Source: Saxidomus purpurata (taxonomy: Eukaryota; Mollusca; Bivalvia; Venerida; Veneridae). Taken from it: 64,000 bases of DNA. The notes beneath the pieces are model-generated. The model was given only the letters and a program-made list of their open reading frames with translations, made no database searches and had not been told where the DNA came from. Positions 1 through 12,800 of this stretch are shown here, in pieces. The position numbers were made by a program, and so were the translations under genes. Where the stretch lies: the NCBI GenBank assembly GCA_022818135.1, contig JAFMSR010000012.1, positions 12,301,157-12,365,156 on the forward strand, read 5' to 3'. How positions within the stretch are numbered: the first letter of the stretch is position 1; each line of letters starts with the position of its first letter.

Positions 1-1550
1 TTCCCTTTCAAGGCATGACCTTGACATAAGAGCAGATTATCTACGATACTCCATGAATAAGAAATTTATAACAACATATTATAAATGTTAAAGTAAATTG
101 AATGTGAAAGTAAGTTGGGTTGTCATGGTCGCTTTAAACTTGGTAGGGTCGGCGATGAGGCATCTACCAAGATTGATTACCACTCTGTAACAAAAATGAT
201 TTCTTAAATCCGAAGAAGGACCAGACGCGGCAGACTATTACTTGACACCAAAAATTAACTTTACTACTGTAAACAGCTAAACACGCAACTTTAAGGTAAT
301 ACGACAGGGGAAATCTTTGCGTTTCTAAACCTGTTGAGTGTATATTGGTACGTTGTGCAAAACAGCAAAGCTAACTAAGTCTTACAATTACTATAAGGGC
401 CAGAACTAGTCACCCGAAGCAACACGAGTCAACTACAATTGAAGTTGAAAACGGTATAATACGCCATTCACGGTGCAAGATGTACTGTGCAAATGCGATA
501 TGCGAAACAACGCAACAGACTTGAAGCAACTCAAATCAATATACAAACGTAACATGCCTTTGCCTTACCATCAGATTTTGGGTACCTTGAATTCGTTTTA
601 GTTTGATGTTCGATCGTTCTCTTTTCAATTTCAGAGGATTTTATTGATCTTGCAATTTTTGTCTTGTGTTCAAACTCTTGCTTCCCGAGTATCACAGTCT
701 CTGCTTTCTTATATAATTCCTGTGGTTGATTAGCAACTGAGTCTTGTATTTGATTTGTAGAACATCCTGACATCATATGAGTGTGGAACTTTATAGACGT
801 TAGATGGTGCCAATTGAATATCTGTAATCACAATAGGGTCAATAGAATATTATATAGACCACTTCGTTTGAATGAATACCTCACATTAATAACAGATAGA
901 GCTGAAGCATACGCAGGGTACACCAAAGAACAAATGACCGGCGTCATGCGAAAATTGGCCTTCGGACATTTCTTATATTATTCGACAATAATTGATTGCA
1001 AACAACATAAAATTGACATTTTTGTCACCCTCTTAAAATGCAAAACCAATGTTAAAAACTGATAGCTATTATATTTTCCTGCACAGAAACATACTATTTG
1101 TTTCGAAATCCTTCAAGACCATTGCTATGGCAACAGCGATTCGAAATGATTCTTTTTTTTTATATTATGGCTATACCCTATGAAAAAAAGCATATCGTGC
1201 AAAGAGGACGTGAAATATTTCGCCAGATATGATATATATCGAAAGGGTATATAATTTGCAACCAAAAAAAATGACGCTGGTAGAAAATGATTCCCGTAAT
1301 AATTGACTGCCCATGTTAATTGAAGTGAGTTTGGACGTCAAATTGTGGTATGTGACGTCATTTTTAGAGTGAACAGTGACGCCTGAGCTTTACTTTTTCA
1401 AAAGTTGTAATTTTGTATCTACTGGACCCAGACTGGGCGTAGGTAACTGAAATTTTTCAATATTGATATTGAAATATTGTTTGTTCAAAATATGCAAGAA
1501 AGCTAGTATTTTGTCCGAAGGCCCATTTTCCCGTGTCGCTTTTCAAATGT
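1..1550. other. No recognisable gene; AT-rich sequence
   Basis: I recognise no gene here. A minus-strand open frame of 81 codons at 531-776 is rich in Lys, Glu, Ser and Gln, includes the phrase KKAETVILGKQEF and is free of low-complexity repeats. It has no splice context or family motif that I can name. It could be an exon or repeat fragment, but I see no positive support. Confidence 0.4.
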
Positions 1551-1557
1551 TTTATTT

Positions 1558-2471
1558 TAGATGCAGAATTGTTTCATAAAAACTTCTGACATTTGGAATG
1601 GTAAATTCATTGGAGTGGGCCAAAACACCTACATCCAATGACTGGAGAATGTAGCTGGTTTGTGTTGGTAACATTAAGAGAAGGACGTTATGTTCTTTTG
1701 TCCAGTTAATGACTTAAATATATATTTGTGACTTATGTCCATCATAAATCATTAAAATTGGTGTTTCACTATTTGGCCTTTGTATGAATTTCATAAAATG
1801 AGTCTCCAGCTACTCTAGAAGACAGTAGAATTCGACCATCTACTGTCAGTCACCGTGCATTGTGCACCTGAAGATGAGTCTTGGCGAGTATACTCCTCAT
1901 TCTCTGTCCTTTGAAAATGAAGTAAGGTGGCATTTGAGACCCAGTATCATTTCCATAAGCTAGAATAGTGGTTGTAGATGAGCGTGATGAGGTGATTGCA
2001 GGGAGTGATTTACTGGTACAAACAAAATAAGGGGAACTATGCTCTGTCTGAACTCCCTTCTCGTCAACATTATAAGTCAGTTCAGCTTTACCTATAAACT
2101 CATTCTCTTCTAGTATAGACATGAGATTGTTTCCTTAGAGGAAGCCTGTGCTCTGTAGTAAGAAAGTGCTCTAGTTATGAAAACCTTCATCTCTGGTCAT
2201 ATGTGCATTAAGTTATGGAACCACCTGTCACAAAGTGGATATGTTCCTTGTCACGCTTCCCAATGAATAACGCATAGTTACTGGCTTTTCCTGTCACCTC
2301 CGTACGGGAGTAACCATACTCCAATTCCGCCATAGCTTTAATATGCTCAACAAACAGAGCCTCTTCCTTTTGTGACAAAAGAGCATGGGGTCCAAAGGGT
2401 AATGTTTCGTCCGTTGTTATTTCTTCATTTCTGTTAGATCTAACTCCCTGATTCTCTATGGAACGAAGCAA
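1558..2471 (-). pseudogene. Degenerate pogo/Tigger-like (DDE_1) transposase
   Basis: Reading on the minus strand, this is a broken transposase of the pogo/Tigger/jerky group. The first block (2471-2208) looks like the region after the DNA-binding part (FGPHALLSQKEEALFVEHIK). The second block (2122-1850) holds the start of the catalytic domain, with NVDEKGVQTEH and, further on, PPYFIFKGQRMR. Beyond 1850, a shifted frame still reads PILMIYDGHKSQ and then LQSLDVGV. These correspond to the second and third acidic positions of the DDE triad (known for the family: DGH...S and LQPLDVGVFGP). The frame changes between blocks, there is a stop after YDGHKSQIYI, and the stretch between the first two blocks is shorter than in intact relatives. 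It is a dead copy. I saw no clear terminal inverted repeats. Confidence 0.8.
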
Positions 2472-2689
2472 AAGTGAACATCTAAGATTTCGGTTTATAT
2501 AATTAAGTTACAAATGCATCGGAGAGGGGGATTATGTTGAAAAATAAAATAAGAAAATGTTGAACAATTCTTTTATTCTTTTATAATGTTAGTCCCGGGA
2601 CTTGGCCCATACATCCTCGCACAACATTTGAGCCTATATTAATGATATTTTACAAATATGGTTATTTGTGTTCTCAAGGCGTAATTTTA

Positions 2690-3110
2690 TGACCCCCCCC
2701 CGTCAAAGAAGTAGGCCGGTCGGTCGGTCTGTTCGTTCCGTTTACCAAGTGGTTTCCGGATGATAACTCCAGAATGCTTGGGTCTATGATCTTGAAACTT
2801 CATTTGTTTTTAAGGTCAGTAAGTCAAAGGTCAAGGTCACAGTCATCCGGAATAAAAGAACGGTTTTCCGGACGATAACTCAAAACGGGTCGAACGAGGT
2901 TGGTGGACACAATTACAAAGCACAATTACAAACAAACGATAACTCAAAAACGCTCGGGCCTAGCATCTTGAAACTTGATGTGGAGGTTGGTCATGACCAA
3001 CAGATGACCCCAAATCGCAGTAGAAGTGCTGCCCCGATAGAAAATTTGAAAAAATAAGTATTGCTCAGTTCATTATTCCTCCGAAACGAAGTTTAGGGGG
3101 GTATATAGGA
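2690..3110. repeat. Interspersed repeat fragments
   Basis: This is a patchwork of short phrases that recur across the window: 'ggtcggtcggtc', 'ccggatgataactc', 'tcttgaaactt' and 'aggtcaaggtcac'. A further block reads 'cgaaacgaagttta' followed by a G run. They look like diverged non-autonomous transposon pieces. There is no open frame of note. Confidence 0.5.
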
Positions 3111-3150
3111 GTCATCCGGTGGTTGGTCGGTCGATCCGTTGCATTTCCTT

Positions 3151-3990
3151 GTCCGGAGCATAACTTCAAAACAACTGGTTGGAATTCAATACAACTTCAT
3201 ACGATGGTCAAGCATATTAAGAGGAAGTAAAGTGCACTATAACCATAACTCCATCTTGACTAATTACAGAGTTATTGCCCCTTGTTACGTTCTTTGTCCG
3301 GAGCATAACTTCATAACTACTGGTTGGAATTCAATACAACCTCATATAATGGTCAAGCACATTAAGAGGAAGTGAAGTGCACAAGAACCATAACTTCATC
3401 TTGACTTAATAAGGAGTTATTGCCCTTTGTTACTTTTCCTTGTATGGAAAGTAACTTGAATACTAATGGTTGGAATTCAAAACAACTTCATACAATGGTC
3501 AGGTACAATAAAAGGAAGTGCAGTGTAAAAGAACCATAACTCTATCTTGAATAATTACTGAGTTATTGCCCTTTGTTACTTTTCCTTGTTTGGAAAATAA
3601 CTTGAAAACTAATGGTTGGAATTCAATACAACTTCATACAATGGTCAGGCACAATAAAAGGAAGTGCAGTGTACAAGAACCATAACTATATCTTGACTAA
3701 CTACAGAGTTGTTACTTTTCCTTGTCCAAAGCACAACTTGAAAACTACTAGTTGGAAGTCAATACAACTTCATACAATAGTCAAGTAAATTGAGAGGAAG
3801 TGCAGTGCAAAGGAACCATAACTCTATCTTGACTCATTACAGAGTTATTGCCATTTGTTACTTTTCCTTGCCCGGAGCATTACTTGAAAACTACTGGTTT
3901 GAATTCAATACAACTTCATACAATGGCCAAGCAAAATGAGAGGAAGTGTACAAGAACCATAACTATATTTTATTTATTGCAAGGTATTTC
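3151..3990. repeat. Diverged tandem repeat, about 145-bp unit, 6 copies
   Basis: Units start at about 3151, 3296, 3442, 3588, 3724 and 3870, giving periods of 145, 146, 146, 136 and 146. Each begins with a variant of 'gtccggagcataacttg'. It continues with 'ctggttggaattcaatacaa', then 'aggaagtgcagtg', 'ccataactctatcttgac' and 'gagttattgcc'. Copies have diverged by substitutions and small indels, so the array is old. Confidence 0.85.
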
Positions 3991-4149
3991 GTTACTACTA
4001 TCTTCTGAACTGGATTGATTCAAATAACATACAGTCAAAGAGGACATTTGTTATGGCCATGACAAGAAAAAGTAATAAAGGGAGATAATTCAACTAGATG
4101 GGTGTTCAATAGAACACTTGTGTCGCCCCCTTACGCTATGTCAAACTAA

Positions 4150-4540
4150 CCAATAATTTTGTGACAAAATCTAAGTACAAAAAGGGGCATAACTCTGTAA
4201 AATATGACCGTGACCAAAACAATTTGGCAGCACATGAGGCTTATGTCCTAAGCAATACAATTTTAAAGTTTGATAAAGAACTCTTAAAAATGGCAAAGTT
4301 ATAGCCAACGTTAAGTTTTCATGACAAAATCTAAGTACAAAAAGGGGCATAACTCTGTCAGATATGACCTTGACCTACAAATTTTACGGCATCATGACCC
4401 TTTTGTAATAAGCAATACAATTGTAGTTAGATGAAGAAATCTTAAGAAATGGCAAAGTTATAGCCAACGTAAAGTTTTTGTGACCGACGGACGTACAAAC
4501 GCGATCCCTATGTATCGCCTTTTCTCCAAAAGGGCAACAC
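4150..4540. repeat. Tandem duplication, about 160-bp unit, 2 copies
   Basis: The phrase 'aagtacaaaaaggggcataa' begins near 4171 and again near 4332. Each copy runs on through 'gcaaagttatagccaacgt'. It belongs to the same type of diverged non-coding repeat as the array just upstream. Confidence 0.75.
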
Positions 4541-4559
4541 AAAAATAGGACAATGTGGA

Positions 4560-7500
4560 GTTAAGGTTCTTATACACTGCACTTCCTCTCAATGTCTTCT
4601 GCCTGTGTGTAAAGTTTACACAAATTTCCATAAAAACTTTCGGAGTTCTGTTGTGGAAAAGTGTTCTACGAAAAATCAGTCAGGGGAGATAACTCAAAAT
4701 TAGAGTAAGGTACGGTTAAATAATTTCCCTTGAACATTTTCATAGTAACGCTTCTGACCAAGTGCGAGGATGAACAGACAGACACATGGACAGAGCCCAT
4801 TACCATATCCCCTTTGCTAAGGTGGTGGGATAAATGTGCCAAAAGAAGAAAAATCGATTTTCTTTGACTTCCTGTGTATCTTCTTTCAAATCAATTTAGA
4901 TAAAGTCTGTAAATTTGTAAGCAACAGAAATCTGTTGCTATAAGAATAGGATTGTAAAGAATGACAGGGTGCATAGAAGTCTTGGTTTAACTTACATCTG
5001 AGTGTAACCTGCAAAACAGTCTTTTACACATTGTGATTGTTTCTCAACTTCGCTGCTTCATATTAAATTGACCAAAAAAAACAACAAAGAGAAGTGTCAT
5101 TTGAATACTTTTTAATTTTTCCTGTTAAAACAAAACAAGCAAAGTGGAAAAAAGTATGTGAGAGAAACAGAATAAATAACAGCAATAATCTAACACAGAA
5201 ACTGTGAAGAAAATAAATAGCTACATGTATTCATTACATATACATGGAAATTAATAATTGATATATATCCATAATACTCTGTCAAAATTTTAGATGGAGC
5301 ATTGGGAACAAATACTCGTAACAAACATACATACAATCAGTAAAAATAACCACAACAAAGCAGTACACAATGCTATCTTTGGATGATCAAAGCAAGAAAT
5401 GATATAAACTCTCAGTACATAGCACCGGAACAGTTCTTTAATGCTATCTATGTGGCAAGTGAAAGACATATGACAACAAATACTGCAGTGGGAGAATACA
5501 TTTACTGTTACTAAATCAATATCAGGCAGTTCATAGGCTATGTGGTTTGAATTATAGAGCTGAAAACGCTAATTTTGTCATTTTTCAATAATTCAAAGGC
5601 CATAATCTAAAAGCGCCTTGGGCAATTTTGCTGGTTATCGAACTTGGCCTGGACATTATGCCCAAAAATATTTCACCAAGTTTGGCGAAGATCAGATGAA
5701 AACTGTTCGACTTAGAGAATGGGCAACCTGTGGACGCCACTGAAAAGCAGTATGTCATCTAAGTAAGCCATGGCAAAAAATATCAACAAGTATATCAATG
5801 TATGTGCACAATGCAAGCATATATGACGTGAAAAACATCTGATTTTGAAGCTTTTTCTGTTCAATAAACAGTTAATATCACATCAGTGCATGTTTTTATT
5901 TCGGATGATCAGGTGATATTTCTTCAGTTCTGTTATTTTTCAACAGTCTACGACACAAGTCTGTTATAACAACTAATGAATAAAAAGCCTGAAGAATGTC
6001 TTACCTAGGATCCGTATTATAACCAATCATTCTTGATCATAAGCTAGCTTCTCTTGTTGGCAGGAAATGGAGATTATAGTTCAGGTAATGCTGATGGTAT
6101 ACACTGTAGCTCTTTTCTAATAGGTAAAAATGTAGCACTATAATGTATTGTTAATGTACTGTTGTGGATATTTTTAGTTGTACAGCTGTGTGATAGGTGA
6201 ATATTTCTAGGGCAACATTATCATGAAATTTCACTCAAATCATGTACGTTGTATACAAAATATTGACATCTACAACAATCTTCTGCTCTTATAAATAATA
6301 ATGCATCACAATGTGAAAATGATTTTGAAAGTAAATATTAATGTTTTCGTCATGTCATTATATCATTTACGTAAACAAACCAGAATGTACATGAATGACT
6401 GTCAACAAAGAAACAAAACAAATTAGAAAGACTTTTATACATAACTGTTATATAATTGGCACTATAAAACAAACAGACACACCGGCACAAGTCAGGTATC
6501 ACAGAATATACATATACCTTGGTACATTTGTAACAAGGCAGACTAGTAATGCATTGTGTTTTATATACATGAATATTCTATTTTTCTGTTTTCAGACGTT
6601 TTAAAGCATTCAATGTACATTGCATTGATCTCTATTTATCTCACACATACAAACTCTTGCCTGTTAACAAGTATCATATAAAATGCATTTGCATGTTTGC
6701 TTCACTCATACAAATTCTTGCACATCACAGCTTACATATACTCAGGTTATCATAGAATTGCACATGTATGGTCTATACAATATAATGTTCAACAAGCATT
6801 CAATACAAACTGGGCAATGACAAATATTCGGAAGTAGTTGAACATTACACACCCTTCATTTAACATAGTATACATGTATGATCAAAGTAACTTGCCTGCA
6901 ATGACACATGTATACTCCCTGCCAAAAAAAGTGCACAACACCAGCTTTTTAATCACCTATCTCACTGTTCAAATACATACACACTGACTAATATACACAT
7001 TCATGAAATAATTAAAACCATTATCATATAAAGGCTTTGACGGTACATATATCACAACAAAAACTAAAACAGGTCTTGCTGTACATTGTATCGTAGTCGT
7101 CAATGTTCCTTTTATGTCAGCTATTCATCATTTATCTAGATATAAAACCCCATACAATGATGGAATATTAACTTTATCCCAGCTGACAGCAGCTTATACT
7201 GCCTTTCCGACAAGTGTAGATCATGATCAGGCTGCACCTCAGTACAGATCTACACTGTCTGCCTTTCCGATCAGTGTAGATCATGACCAGTGAGCATCCC
7301 TTTGGACAATTAATGGTACTGTCCAATTGTGAAAGATGGACAAGTCTTGCATATCATATCGGACCTTCCAGTAACTTTACCCATGCCGCAAAAATCCTCT
7401 CTTGTATACTACTTAAACATTGTGATGTGACTATTCCAAACACAACATGTGAATATCGTTTGTTTTTATATGATAATGAATTAATTCAATGTGTTCACAT

Positions 7501-8229
7501 TTAGAAATCTACTTTAAACCACAAGATTATGCAAGAAAGAGTTTCTATCATGAGACATTTGGTTCTGATGGAAATATCCGTCACATTGGGTAACTGTTTC
7601 CTTGGAACTCAGTAGAGCTTCATTCCCGCCAAAACAGTTCCCCTCGGTGACGGATATTTTGATCTGAGCCGCATGCTCATGACAGAAACTATTTATCCAC
7701 TTTGGAAATTTTGCAGGGTGAAGGTTAAACAGAATATAAATGATGAAAATTCTGATATAAAAATAGTTGGTGTAAAAACCATGTACAGCACATAATAAGA
7801 TTTACTGAACTTTGTTTTCTAACCCATATACACAGACAACCCACACTTAACATTTATAAAATTACTTAGTGACCACATACAGATGTCATGTGATACATAA
7901 TGACCATATGATGTGGAAAATGCTATATTTATCTATGAAACATGTAACACAAGGATATTTACTCATTACTGCAAAAATGAGTTAACATACATCTAACAAG
8001 TGAATAACGTAACATGAGCAACCACATGTGACAAGAAGTATTATTTATGACATAAAGTGTTACATGTATTTATGACATAAGAATTGTATATGACAACATG
8101 TTATTTATGACATAACATATCATGAAAAAACGTATTATTTATGAACTAAATAATTATTTATAACATAACTGGCTGTAAAATGCACAATATGAACAAAAGA
8201 CATGAAATATAACTGAATGTATGGCAGGA
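4560..8229. other. AT-rich flank, possibly part of a long transporter 3' UTR
   Basis: I see no coding exon. Position 7201-7230 is repeated almost exactly at 7261-7290 (60-bp offset, phrase 'gcctttccga'). The nearest plain AATAAA (minus strand) that I noticed downstream of the transporter stop is near 5890, which would imply a 3' UTR of about 4 kb. That is speculative and an earlier variant signal could be used. Confidence 0.35.
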
Positions 8230-8625
8230 AATGACTTGACATATCACTAGAGAAATGACTTGATATATCCCTGGAGAAATGACTTGAGATATGACTTCAC
8301 ATATCACTAGAGAAATGACTTGATATATCCCTGGAGAAATGACTTGAGATATGACTTGACATATCACTAGAGAAATGACTTGATATATCCCTGGAGAAAT
8401 GACTTGAGATATGACTTGACATATCACTAGAGAAATGACTTGATATATCCCTGGAGAAATGACTTGAGATATGACTTGACATATCACTAGAGAAATGACT
8501 TGATATATCCCTGGAGAAATGACTTGAGATATGACTTTACATATCACTAGAGAAATGACTTGATATATCCCTGGAGAAATGACTTGAGATATGACTTGAA
8601 AAATGACTTGATATATGACTTGAAA
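8230..8625. repeat. Satellite, exact 60-bp unit, about 6.5 copies
   Basis: Copies are in perfect 60-bp register from 8230 to about 8600, with only one or two substitutions between copies. The unit is built from roughly 20-bp sub-units on the theme 'gaaatgacttgatatat'. Because 60 is a multiple of 3, long open frames appear on the minus strand (repeating QVISPGIYQVIS in one frame, SSHISSHFSRDI in another). They overlap each other and have no gene context, so I do not call them genes. Low divergence points to recent expansion. Confidence 0.93.
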
Positions 8626-9118
8626 CGATTACTTATACAGAATCAATGAATATTATAAATCATTTATGAGATATGAATATAAATCACACTTGATCACATA
8701 TATACAACTGGAAATATGACCTGAGAATATGACTTATTACTAGAAATATGACTTGACTCGATAGCTGATTGCGAAAAATTACTCGTAGTGAATATCACAT
8801 CACAGCCAGTTACATGTAATAAAACAGTTCACATTTTGTAAAAGCAACACAAAATATACAATCAAAAATAAACATTTCGGATTATGATCATAAAAATAAA
8901 TGGCCACATCAGTAACAACTTCATGTTGTATATATGCATAATGCTGCTATCTCAGATTTCTTATGTACTAATAGTTTACCAAAATTACCGTTACATTCAT
9001 ATACATGTGTAGTATCATGACTTGAGATTTCTGATACCCTGTTACCATTAGTTTCATAAACTTAATTCCGCTATATTCTTCCATTTTTTTCACCATAACC
9101 CGAGTATGAGCACATCCT

Positions 9119-9141
9119 CAGAACAGAACAGAACAGAACAG
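9119..9141. repeat. Short AGAAC microsatellite
   Basis: Four to five copies of the pentamer 'agaac' lie in non-coding flank, about 0.7 kb downstream of the transporter stop codon. Confidence 0.7.
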
Positions 9142-9820
9142 AAAGAATTCACTAATTTTGAAACTTGTGTAATTGATCTTATTTCAGATTTCTGTAGTGC
9201 TCATGAGTGTACAGAACTTAATTAACTCCCTTTTTTGTACAAATTAATGAAAACAGAAAAACTGAACAAGAAGATGGAAAAATTATGAAAAAGCCCACAA
9301 AGAAAGTCATAACATATGACAATGAAATGTAGATATATTACCTAAAATCAATGCTTGACTCAGCAGTCAGACCTGTCGTTTTAAAACATAGTCTAGATGA
9401 ATAAGTTTCTAATGTAGAAAACAAACAGTAAAATGGATATTTGCGATTAAATAGTTTCGGCCATTTTTCGCGAATTCCCCACTTCACTATTACAACTTTT
9501 TTGTGATAGATTCATTTCACATAGATCAATAATAAGATGACCTCTCCTTTTCGCACATTCTATATCTGCGCAGAAGAAGCCAGTCTGTTATCAAATCGAG
9601 AATTATTTATCATCTAATCATCATCCAATTTACCAGTGCAACATCTTTTTCAATATTTTTTTCACACAGCTGATCCATCTCCAAAAGCAATTAGCTGAAT
9701 TAGGACTTCCCTCTAGGAGAGCCTCGTCGTCTGCTTTTTTCCTCCAGGGAGACAACTCTGTGCATATTCTATGAGATCTGTTTCAAGATTATAAATGTCA
9801 CGAGACTTCTAGTTCATGAA

Positions 9821-9888
9821 TCATTCTGCAGGTACAAACTTGCTAGGTGCTACCATTAGTACAACCTGAAGGAAGTATGTCACTTTAT
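9821..9888 (-). CDS. Transporter exon 12 (C-terminus and stop)
   Basis: This exon encodes residues 519-540, [22 protein letters not shown], ending in TGA at 9823-9821. The acceptor is 'ttttgcag'. The [10 protein letters not shown] segment matches the conserved cytosolic C-terminal motif of the b(0,+)AT group (LQ..ME/V.P). The first two bases complete a codon begun in exon 11. Confidence 0.9.
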
Positions 9889-12800
9889 CTGCAAAATAAA
9901 ATTCAAAAGCAACTTTTAAATACATTTACATCACTTAAACTTCATTCTATCATGTAAACTAAATCTACATCTCTCAGGCTAAAGGTAACTTCATATAAAG
10001 CCTTGAATGCCACAAGGTTGAACCTGTTATTGAAATAAGGTGTTATGGCCTTGTGGCCACCAAAGGGAGAATATGTCAAGCAGGGTCTTTACTGTTCCCT
10101 ATTTAATTCCACTGTTCCTTATTTTGAGCATGTATATATTCTAGAAACAGAAAAAAGACAATACTAGCTTGGTAACATGGTAAAGTTTGTGTGTTTAGTT
10201 AAATCACACTAGTGTGCATGTACTTTTTGAATTTCAGAAACATAGTTGAAGAACTGCCCACTTACTCTAAGTTTTAAGCTTTGAACATTCCAATATTTTT
10301 CTGTATCAGCTATCTCAAACTTTTATCCATGATTTACAAATTATCAAATGAAAGTGAACTATCTATGTACGAATCAATGCTGAAGAATCTTTTCTTGTTT
10401 AGCACTAGTAGACACGAACTGAATATACTGACAATACAAAAAGTTTAAAAGATCAAAACATACCCATAAGTGGCAAACGTTTTCCGTAGACAACAAAGGG
10501 TACATAGAACACGAGACCGCTAATTGTGAACAAGAAGGCATAGAAGAATTCAATCCTGGGATCTTGAATGATTGGTGCTATTACTAGATACACTGAGCAT
10601 AGAAATACGAGAATTGGTATTGCTAATGGAACCTGAAATAGAATATAAGTCTAACTTTCAACAGTTATCAAATTCTGATTGTATGCCTCTCTCAAATTTG
10701 TGGCTATGAAATATCAGATATAAACTAATTTTCACTTATTGTATTTTAGCAAAAAGTTTAAGAAAGGAATTGTCAATTGTGATATTAGCAACAAGATATA
10801 TGCTTTTAATGGCTATGGCTTTTACCATCCTCTTTGGTAAGACTCCAACCATCAAAAGATTGATGTACATCAAAGGAGAAATATATTGTGCTACTATTGT
10901 GTTTGTGTTGTGACTGAATCATGTTTGTGTCAGGGAGAGTGGTGTGATGTGATTGTGGCTGTAGTGTCATTGTGGATGTGCTGTATTTTGTGTTATGTGA
11001 TTATATTTGTGCTCCGACTGTGTTTATGTTGAGGTCATATTGTTGGGTGTTGTGCTGTGGCTGTTGTTAGGTGCAGCTGTGGTGCCTGTTTTAAACTGTC
11101 TCCAAAGTACAATATTTAGTACTATGGAAAAAGATTTAAGCAAGATTTTCTTAAAATAGTAATCTAATAGTTTCTAACATTAAACATTGCTGAATTCCAG
11201 AAATGGGCCAGTCCACTTTTTCAACTTGATCAGTACCATTTACATTTAAAAAGGAGTTTACAGCTACAAATTATTAACTTAAAAGTGAACAAACTTCATG
11301 ATCATGATCTGCACCCATTTCATCATTTGCTGCTATAGCAGGGTTAAGACAAACATTCAGTCAGAGACATAAAACAAACAACTATTTTTACCTTATAAGG
11401 TCTTTTCCTTTCTTTCTGTGTACATCGTAGAACAATCAAGGACAGCATTGTTAGTCCATAAAAGAACCAAGCCGTAAAGCTAAAGAAATCAATCAATGCA
11501 AAGATTTCTCCAAATAGCACCATTACAGAAGACAAGATTACCTAGAAATAGAAATAGCACAATCCGTAAACTTCCATTACATACTTTATCAATCTTGTTA
11601 ATCAAGAAACAAGACATAATGGGGCTTTTGTTTTTTCCGTCTCGATAACTTTATATCCCTTTGATTAACCAGGAATGATACAGCCCTTGTTTTACAGTCA
11701 TTAGACGTAATTTGTCTGCAAGTCTGTACACTGGAATGGCTATAATATTTTGTGTTGGAAATTGCGAAAATCTTGCACAATGACGCGACAATGCCGTGGA
11801 TTAACCAATGAAAATAAGTTGTTCAGAGTTTTAGTGAACCCGATTTACACACATATTTAGGCCTATAGGTCTATATATCAGGAAAAAACAAATTTAATGC
11901 AAATATTGTTAGGGAATTGCTGCAATAAGTTTGTTATTTTCTGTAATATTGAACTATAAGTGAAAATACGTTGTTCATAGCTTTAGTGAACCTGATTTAC
12001 ACAAGTATATAGACCTATATTTGTCCCACCTTCAGACAATTTTTGCACTGAAATATATAGAGATTTAGGGAGAAGCTTTTATCTGTGAAGCAATAGTCCT
12101 AATTACATTTGTATTGGAAAACAGGCTTAAAGTGACTACATACAGCTTGCTCTATGAAATGGGAGCATATGATTGGATTAGGAAGTAGGGCATACTTCTC
12201 AAGAAACACAAAAGTATTGCTCAGGCTGTAAAGTACAAGTAGCGTCAAAGTCTGATTATCTGAATTTACGAGCTTTCATGTTTCTATGGCAACTGAAAAT
12301 GCAGGTTGACACCGCTTTTACGGACAAGTGGTTACAGTTGCTGACTTGAAATCAATGTAACCTCTCATTGATAGGAGGTCATGGGTTCAAACTCGGCTAC
12401 CGACCATTTCTGTTTATGTGAGAAAGTTGGCAGTTTCTTATGGCAGATAGGGACTACAGTACTTGGGCATCCTGGGTAAACTGGCTTTAATCCCCCGGAG
12501 AGTTACGTACCGGTTGACATGAACTTTCAAAACTTAATTTCTCTTTAGTACTTACAGAAACTACTAGTGAAGGTAATGGGGTATATTGTCTGACATGGAT
12601 GTATGAAAACACTTCTGGTAAATGCCCTTCTCTTGCTGCCACATACATCACTCTGAAAACAGTACAACAACAACCTCACATAATTGTCTTAACAGCAAAA
12701 TAGTTAACTTCACATTTATCCAGATGGAGCTAGATTTTAACTGTTTTTATATAGTTAGAGAAGCATAATAACTCCCCTACATTTTATGTGAATGAAATTT

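Noticed and set aside
8158..8547. Minus-strand 129-codon frame with QVISPGIYQVIS repeats
   Set aside because: It is a by-product of the 60-bp satellite; two overlapping frames are equally open and there is no gene context.
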